Positions 57,385-64,000 of a DNA stretch of 64,000 nucleotides are shown here, in pieces. The notes beneath the pieces were generated by a model. That model saw only the letters and a program-made list of their open reading frames with translations. It was not told the DNA's origin and did not search any database. The DNA comes from Siphonodentalium dalli (lineage: Eukaryota > Mollusca > Scaphopoda > Gadilida > Siphonodentaliidae): contig CP136061.1 of the NCBI GenBank assembly GCA_032622095.1, forward strand, positions 136,731,587-136,795,586, read 5' to 3'. Position 1 is the stretch's first letter. Every line of letters begins with the position of its first letter. The position numbers were made by a program, and so were the translations under genes.

Positions 57385-60300
57385 AGGTTTTTTTCAGGAC
57401 AAGACTTTCCCTGAGAAGCAAATATTTTTTTTAATCTGGCCTTTGATTTAACATAAACCTACCAAAACAAATGAATAGTGCAGAACTTTCAAAGTAACCT
57501 CCAATAAAGTAAAGTTTTCTTTCTTTTGTTTTGTTTTTTTGGTGAAAAGGACCAGCGATCTGTTGTCCATGTTCACCACATTACTCTGTTTCAATTCTTA
57601 CCGCTATTTGGTATTTTTATTTAAATTGAAAACCGCTTTAAAACTTTTAATCGTCTCGCGTTTGTTTTGGTGTCTCTTTTTCAGACACTTTGGTTTATGA
57701 GCTCAACATCAAATCGATTGTTTTCCTTATGGTTATTAGTTGTTATCATTTACCTTAAAAAATAATTACTTTAAGGGGTTTCCATGCCTAGGACAGGGAC
57801 CGGTCTAGAGTTTTCAAATTGGGAGATATCACTTCTCCCTGGTTGAATATTAGGGAGAAGTGGACTGTTATCAGGACAGTGGCTGAAGTTCAATTTACAC
57901 CCAAACAACACCCTTCTATGATCCAATAAGTATTATGCAATGTAAGAGCCCATTTATAAAACAATTATACTGAGTATTTTATATAATTATTAAATATACT
58001 ATAAATATGTTATAGGGAATTATGTATACTGGTATATGAGAGAGAAGTTACTTCTCCCTGGAACAAAAATATGGAGAAGTGGCATATTTTAGAGTCGCCC
58101 TCTAGGCTGGTCTCTGTGTCAGGAGGTGGAAAGTTTAGATTAGGGCCCGACGAATCGGCAATTTCAACATCGAATCGAATCTCGATTCGAATCAGGATAA
58201 TGATTCGAATCTCGAATCGAATCTTTTTCAAACACTTTAGTAGATTCGCGGTACCGATCGGTGGAAGGTACGAGCAAAAATGGGTGCAAATGTCAGATGA
58301 TTTTGTAACGTCAGTGAGATAACTCAGATTACGAAGAAGGTTCATTGAACTTAATTTCTATGACATGATATATATAAATACAATATTTAATCACAGTTTA
58401 AAACAGTTTAATATATGAGAATGGCACGACACCATTTCATATTTTGTGCCACTGCCAGTATGCATGAAATTCGCGAAAGAAAGCAGTTTGGAACTTTGGA
58501 GTTAATGTAGTCTGATTCGAGTCATTGCAAATGGGAACTCTTCTGCGCATGTATGCTTCACCCTGTCATGCACAGCAGGCACATGCGATATCAAAATTGC
58601 GCATCGTGACTTAATTGGGAATAGCGCATACGCAAACGGGATTACAGAGAACTATATATAGTATCCCAACTTGGGCCTGTCTGTCGGAAAGCTGAATGGT
58701 TAACAAATTATATTCCATTTCCCAGATAAAGATGTTGGTCGGATTTGGAGATGGCATGATGGAGCCCAAAATGTTTATTTAATACATTTATATCGTTTTA
58801 ATTTTGAGTTAAAAAAAAAAATGATATTATTTGTTTGATCTGAGTAACGCAATATAGGCTTTTCTGGTAAGAATGTCAGATACCGACATACAAATATGTC
58901 CCACAAGAAATTCACTAACTTCAGTATCGCGACATTTGTGGTTTTATTTGGTGGAGGAAACCGTGTGCGTTACGATTATGGTACAACCGCAATGAACACG
59001 CAAACAATCACAGACCTATACCTGCATGCTGCAGAGTTGCACCGACCTTCCACGAGTAACCAGCACTGAGCACTGGGACTGGTGGGGCAATATATATACG
59101 AGCAGTGAGCTTTTGGGCAACTTACCCTATACACATTGGACCATGGTGGTCACACATGGTCGCGGAAGGAGACTTGTGTTAAGTATTGGGGATAATATGA
59201 ATAATTTTTATAGATAATGCAGTCTATTCCCAGTGATAAAGAACTTGTATATAACGATTCGAAATATCCCGAATCACCCGACCGCTTTCGAATCGAATCG
59301 GAACGTAAGATTCGAAATCGAATCGAATCTCGAAGCTTCGTCGGGCCCTAGTTTAGATGGACCTACATGTATACAGAAAATTGTTAAGCTAGTGCACCAC
59401 CTGAATTAATCTATGCTATCTGAAAACCACATCAAGCATATTCTATAACAATAAAAATGTCAAAAAGTTGACTTTAATCATATTTTTAGAATGGAAATTT
59501 TGGGAAGAGTATTCTCAGCAAGTATAAAAAATTATTGCAAAATGAATAACTGCCATAAAAAGTACGTGATCTGATTTGATAAAAGGCTCAAATGACAACT
59601 TTATAATAGAGAATGTTAGTTTTTTTCGGGACTAGGCTTTCCCTGAGAAACAAATATGTTTTGTTTTAATCTGGCCTTTGATTTAACATAAACCTCGCAA
59701 AACAAATGAATAGTGCAGAACTTTCAAAGTAACCTCCAATAAAGTAAAGTTTTCTGTTTGGTGAAAAGGACCAGCGATCTGTTGTCCATGTTCACCAAAT
59801 TACTTTGTTTCAATTCTTACTGCTATTTGGTATATTTTCATTTCATTTATTTAAATTGAAAACCGCTTAAAAACTTTTAATCGTATCGCGTTTGTTTTGG
59901 TGTCTCTTTTTCAGACACTTCGGTTTCTGAGCTCAACATCAAATCGATTGATTTCCTTATGGTTGTTAGCTATCATTTACCTTAAAAAATAAATTACTTT
60001 AAGGGGTTTCCACACCTTAACTATGTCAGGAGGTGGATAGTTTAGATGGACCTACATGTACACAAAAAACTACTTAATTGTTAAGCTTGTGCACCACCTG
60101 TATTAATCTATGCTATCTGAAGACCACATCAAGCATATTCTATAACAATAAAAATGCCAAAAAGATGACTTTAATCATATTTTTAGAATGAAAATTTTTG
60201 GAAGAGTGTTCTCAGCATGTATAACACAAATATTGGAAATGAATAACTGCCATAAAAAGTATATGATCTGAACTAATAAAAGGCTCCTCGAATGACAATT

Positions 60301-60905
60301 TAATAGTGAGCAACTCTGATTCAAGACTGTTAAAAGAATGTAAGTTTTTGCTGGAAAATCATAAGCATCCATTTTCAAGAACTGTTACGTAGAAGAACCT
60401 GCCCAATTAATACTAATGTTGGTATGCAGGTCATTCACTCAAACAGGGAGCAATCAACTAGATACGCCATATTATTAGAGATAGCTGGTCAGCTGGGGAT
60501 TTGTCTATGGACATATGTCCTAAAACTCATCTCGGCCCAAATATTTATATGAGTTCTTGCAAAATGGATGCTTACAATTTTCCAGCACAAACTAACAATG
60601 TTTTAACAGTCTATTAAATTGCCATTCAAGCCTTTTACTAGTTCAGATCATGTACTTTGTATGGCAATTATTCATTTCCAGTAATTTTTTATACTTGCTG
60701 AGAATGCACTTCCCAAAATTTCCATTCTAAAAAATATGATTAAGTCACCTTAATAACTTTATTGTTATATAATAAGCCTGATGTGGTCTTCAGACAGCAA
60801 ATATTCCTTAAGGTGGTGTAATTAGCTTAACAGTTAAGTAGTTTTCAGTGTAGGTCTGTCTAAACTGTCCACCTCCTGACATAGGTCAGGCGTGGAAACC
60901 CCTTA
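57385..60905. repeat. Segmental duplication with long-TIR element (copies A, B and an inverted arm)
   Basis: Segment A (about 57391-57800, resuming at 58105-58140 and 59351-59610) is repeated as segment B (59620-60310). They share TCTGGCCTTTGATTTAACAT, GACCAGCGATCTGTTGTCCA and AAGGGGTTTCC. After B, the arm from AAGGGGTTTCCACACCTTAA (60002) to about 60385 is found inverted at about 60555-60905, ending GGCGTGGAAACCCCTT. So 60002-60905 is an element with ~350-bp inverted arms, and A holds only its left arm. Part of A (57781-58104) has an extra or diverged block around AGGGAGAAGTGG. No coding content. Confidence 0.75.
58141..59350. mobile_element. hAT-like element with CGAATCGAATC subterminal array and known empty site
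   Basis: The ends TAGGGCCCGACGAA / TTCGTCGGGCCCTA are inverted. Exact 8-bp duplications GTTTAGAT lie at 58133-58140 and 59351-59358. Repeats of ATTCGAATC / GAATCGAATC occupy 58150-58225 and 59255-59335. The paralogous segment at 60029-60060 reads AGGAGGTGGATAGTTTAGAT then GGACCTACATG, with a single GTTTAGAT and no insert, which gives the pre-insertion state. No transposase frame was found in 1210 bp. Confidence 0.93.
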
Positions 60906-61179
60906 AGATGTTCTTGGGTTCTTTGGCACTAGGGATCTGAGGGCAATTTAATTATCCATCATTCTAAATGTTCTTGAACCACTCCTGTCATTCTGTCTAG
61001 CGAATATAAGATGGATTAAGAATTTGAGATATTGGATCTGGATTGAAATTTTCTTCACTTTTACTTGCAGTAAATTACGTTGTTATCTGACTTCTATATA
61101 TTCGGAAGTAAGAAGACCATGTCAATTTATTCACAATACTGTGATGTTCAGCTTGATAAATCAGTCGCTGATTTTTACT

Positions 61180-61640
61180 TCGATCATCATGGTGGACCTT
61201 TTTGGTAGAGTTCAACCTATAGTCTGCCAAGGTCAATTCGCTGACCTACAGATGGCTATAGCGTGATAACTTGAATAAATATCAACTTATTTTTATCAAT
61301 GTTTTTTTTTTTTTGCTTGCTCAACAATGTCTTGTACAAGTTTGAAAACAAACCAGGTTCGCTTAATACTTTGGGCGGAGTTACGGCCCTTAATTAGTTC
61401 ATTTTCATGAATTTTGATCATGATACCCCAATAACTCAAACAAATGTTAACTGATTTTGTTGATATTCGGTATATGAGAATTGCTCAACAATGTATTGGT
61501 ATAATGTTGAACTCAAATTAAGCCGGCAGCTTTTGATAATGACAGTTCTCAGCTAGCTCTGTAAAGGAGACGAATATGCATCTTTCGTAGGACCAATATT
61601 AGACTTTCATCACGTCCCTAGTTGTTCCACAAATATTTTT
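61180..61640 (+). mobile_element. Pearl-like fragment near the AGTCGAG family
   Basis: Core-like units have GCGTGATAACTTGAATAAAT, GGCGGAGTTACGGCCCTTAA and ATTCGGTATATGAGAATTGC, similar to the 39873 element. The 5' and 3' ends are not defined (GCTAGCTCTGTAAAGGAG may be the terminus). The 80-codon frame at 61024-61266 has no recognisable domain. Confidence 0.5.
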
Positions 61641-62065
61641 TTTGGGGGGACTATATGAAATCAGTCCGCCATCCATGCACATTTGTGGTCAGGGGAGAAA
61701 CCTAAGACGAAGAAAGTTTGTCATGATCGACCACCTGAAGTAAAACTACCACCTAATGCCCGTTATTCTGTAAAATTTAGTAGTTATTTCCAGATGATAA
61801 CTTAAGTTTTAGTTTAGTCTGATTCTTTTCAAATTTCTTATGTATACTACCCACATGAAAATACAGGTCAAGTTTGAATTTGGGTTCGGTCCGCCCATTG
61901 CCAGAGTTATGGACCGTGTCAATGTAGAATTTAAAGTTTTAGTTGTCTGATTGTTTGCAAATTGTGTACGTGGATTAACCACATGAAAATACAGGTGAAG
62001 TTCGAATTTGAGTTCCGTCCGCCTATTTTTACCAGTGTTTTGGTCTTTATTGACTTATAATTTGA
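61641..62065 (+). mobile_element. Pearl-like fragment, TGGGGGGACTATATG family
   Basis: GGGGGGACTATATGAAATCA then GTCCGCCATCC looks like a decayed 5' end. Two units carry TTCAAATTTCTTATGTATAC, ACAGGTCAAGTTTGAATTTG and AGAGTTATGGACCGTGTC. Confidence 0.55.
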
Positions 62066-63155
62066 CAATTATTGTCCCCCGAAAAATTTATTTTCGGGGG
62101 ACTATAGAAACGGGGTCCGTCCGTCCGTTCGTCACACTTTTGAGTACCTTCATGGTGTAATCATCTCCTCCTACAGATTTCATCCTAGAGATTTGAAACT
62201 TCAGAATATTGTTGCCCATATATTGAAGATGTGCAACATGTATATAGATGACGGAAAAATTATTTTTTGACAGAGTTATTAACCCTTTTTGACTTAGAAA
62301 ATTTCAACATTTTTTATAATTTTCAGTATGAGGGTACCTTCATGGTGTAATCAACTCCTCCCACAGTTTTCATCCTAGAGATTTGAAACTTCAGAATATT
62401 GTTGCCCATATATTGAAAATGTGCAACATGTATATAGATGACGGAAAAATTATTTTTTTACGGAGTTATTAACCCTTTTCGACTTATAAAATTTCAACAT
62501 TTAAAAAAAAGTCTTTAACAAAGCGGCATCGACTTGCCACTTTTTCGGGGGACACTGTGGTCAGCTGACCTTTTATTTTGGTTCTGGCTGACAGCTTTAG
62601 TTATATTTATATGATTGTTTTAAAATTTGGTATATGGATCACTCATATGAAAATACAGGTCAAGTTCGATTTTGGGTTCTGTCCATCTATTTTTACTGGA
62701 GTTATTGTCCTTGTTGACTTATAATTTGACGATTAATTTGGTTTCCGGGTTGTAGCTTTTGTTATACTGTACTGCCCTAAGTAATTTACCCAGTAACTGG
62801 GGTTATTATGTGTTTATAACTATGGTCAAATCATAACTACACAGCAGTTATCGGTTTTGTGCCGGCTGTGGCACCGCGTTTAAATGCTGAAAGAAACCCT
62901 CGTCATATTACTTGACCCAATACACTGTACTTAGCTAACTGCTGTCTATGACATATATCAATTTGTTGGAGCTGCAGTTTACTTAAGGCAGTACACTAGT
63001 TATCTGTTTGTTGTCATATGGATCATATGAGAATACAGATAAAGTTCAAATTTAGGTTCGGTCTGCCCATTTTTACCGCAGTTATTCTATAAAGCCCCAG
63101 CTTCAAATTAAGCCACCGTTTCAAGGGGACACTGTGCCCGGGCGGCCTTTTATTT
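62066..63155 (+). mobile_element. Pearl-like element(s), TGTCCCCCGAAAAATTT family
   Basis: The perfect 5' hairpin CCCCCGAAAAATTTATTTTC then GGGGG is followed by GGGGTCCGTCCGTCCGTTCG. Two nearly identical ~180-bp units follow (GTACCTTCATGGTGTAATCA, GATTTGAAACTTCAGAATAT, TGTGCAACATGTATATAGAT). The end is TTTTTCGGGGGACACTGTGG then TCAGCTGACCTTTTATTT (62543-62578). A second end of the same type, GGGGACACTGTGCCCGGGCG then GCCTTTTATTT, is at 63125-63154, after more core units. The block 62770-63000 between them has an inverted pair (TACTGTACTGCCCTAAGTAA / TACTTAAGGCAGTACACTA), which is probably a further small insertion. Confidence 0.7.
62767..63000. repeat. Small inverted-repeat insertion TACTGCCCTAAGTAA
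   Basis: ACTGTACTGCCCTAAGTAAT at the left and TTACTTAAGGCAGTACACTA at the right are inverted, roughly 235 bp apart. Inner GGTTATTATG/CAGTTATCGG words are only weakly paired. It splits a pearl-like core unit, since GTTAT…TGTTTTAAAATTTGG-type text resumes after it. Confidence 0.55.
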
Positions 63156-64000
63156 ACTTTTTGGCCATCTTCTCACAGTTTTGATGTCATTATTTAGGAC
63201 TTACATTTAGTTTTTTCTGTATATTTACATCGCCTTTAACCTATTAGTCATATAAATTTTAAGCGATCTGATTTAAATGGCCAGTTTTAATCACATAATA
63301 CATTAATGCCATAAATAATTGACTCTTTAACCACAGCAGAATTTAGGGTAATTTTTCAAAATTAATCGAAAATATGGCTTATTGCCATTTATCGGAAAGC
63401 TCTCAGTGAGAGATTTCCTATGAATGGCAACAAACCATATTTCCGACTAAATCCTGAAAATTACCCATAATTCTTCTGTGGTTAAGGAGTCGATTATTTA
63501 GGGCATTACTGTATACTATGCACCATGCATGATTAAAAGAGAACAGTGTTATCATGTGTAACAAAGAACACCTCCTACGGGGAAAAAAAATAACAAAAGT
63601 TCTTGGGTTATTCAATGGTTATGACAACAGAAAAATTTATTTTAATGGTCTGCCATACTACTACCCATATTCCATAAGCTTTGTATCAAATACATCACAT
63701 ATTTTTACAACTGAAAATTTTTATCTGCCTAAAGGGGTAATGCATGTACACTAAATCTGACTATTTATGGGATCATCTCCTTTTATACTCCACAGGATAT
63801 AGCAACAAATGAATGAATTTGAGTCATGGATTAGTGCAAAATACACTCTTGTGCTCTATGAACGATGCAAAAAACATGGTAATTAAAATGAAAATGAATT
63901 TATGACTGGAGTTGAGTATAAAAGGAGATGGTCCCATAAATGGTTGAATTTAGTGTACAGTACCCCTTTAATTCACATCAAATTCAAGAGTCTTTGCATT
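63156..64000. other. Gene-free end of window, apart from a MITE
   Basis: No exon was recognised. A loose inverted pair lies at 63720-63785 and 63900-63975 (GTACACTAAATCTGACTATT, TATGGGATCATCTCCTTTTA against TAAAAGGAGATGGTCCCATA, TTGAATTTAGTGTACAG). This forms the ends of an element of about 250 bp, roughly 63726-63970, with CTAAAGGGGTAATGCATGTA / TACAGTACCCCTTTA at the outer edges. Confidence 0.5.
63304..63513. repeat. Palindromic MITE, copy 5
   Basis: TAATGCCATAAATAATTGAC at the left and TTATTTAGGGCATTACTGTA at the right. The arms pair through GAAAATATGGCTTATTGCCA / ATGGCAACAAACCATATTTC around CTCTCAGTGAGAGA. More diverged on the left than the right arm. Confidence 0.85.

Overview
This is animal genomic DNA, almost certainly from a mollusc and most likely a bivalve. 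It is AT-rich, intron-rich and packed with short non-autonomous transposable elements. Several of these are built like the bivalve 'pearl' / Helentron-associated elements: a 5' hairpin, a GTCC-type microsatellite, a tandem core of about 150-170 bp, and a fixed 3' end. There is no sign of a bacterial or viral genome. Most open reading frames of 60-120 codons here are chance frames inside repeats.

The one confidently recognised host gene is CSTF3, encoding CstF-77 of the pre-mRNA 3'-end cleavage machinery, on the + strand. Six consecutive internal exons (21503-21598, 22699-22794, 26784-26816, 28707-28804, 39399-39500, 41336-41462) join in frame with proper AG/GT borders. They encode about 184 codons of the N-terminal HAT-repeat region. 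The first coding exon and everything after the sixth were not found, so the gene spans at least 20 kb and is incomplete here.

Layout. 1-4000: remnants of two MULE-type transposase genes on opposite strands, with a complete hAT-like element (itself carrying a nested element) between them. 4200-11000: a GC-rich minisatellite, pearl-like elements, an orphan coding exon at 9529-9900 and a 1-kb inverted-repeat element. 11000-19880: mostly quiet sequence with some inverted and tandem repeats. 19886-20619: a complete pearl-like element. 21503-41462: CSTF3 exons, with introns full of hAT-like elements, TTAA-flanked (piggyBac-type) MITEs, a palindromic MITE present in five copies across the window, and pearl-like arrays. 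41462-64000: no exon recognised. This part holds further nested elements, a SINE with a 13-bp target duplication, hairpin-ended elements near 48.6-49.0 kb, long pearl-like arrays (49.9-54.1 and 61.6-63.2 kb), and a segmental duplication near 57.4-60.9 kb that preserves the empty site of a hAT-like insertion.

The main interest is the transposon ecology. At least four hAT-like insertions have exact 8-bp target duplications. The hAT-like families each carry their own subterminal array of a short palindrome. Many unrelated-looking pearl-like families share core words, including a 13-mer that is forward in some families and reversed in another. One pearl-like 3' end sits about 10 nt before a CSTF3 splice acceptor.
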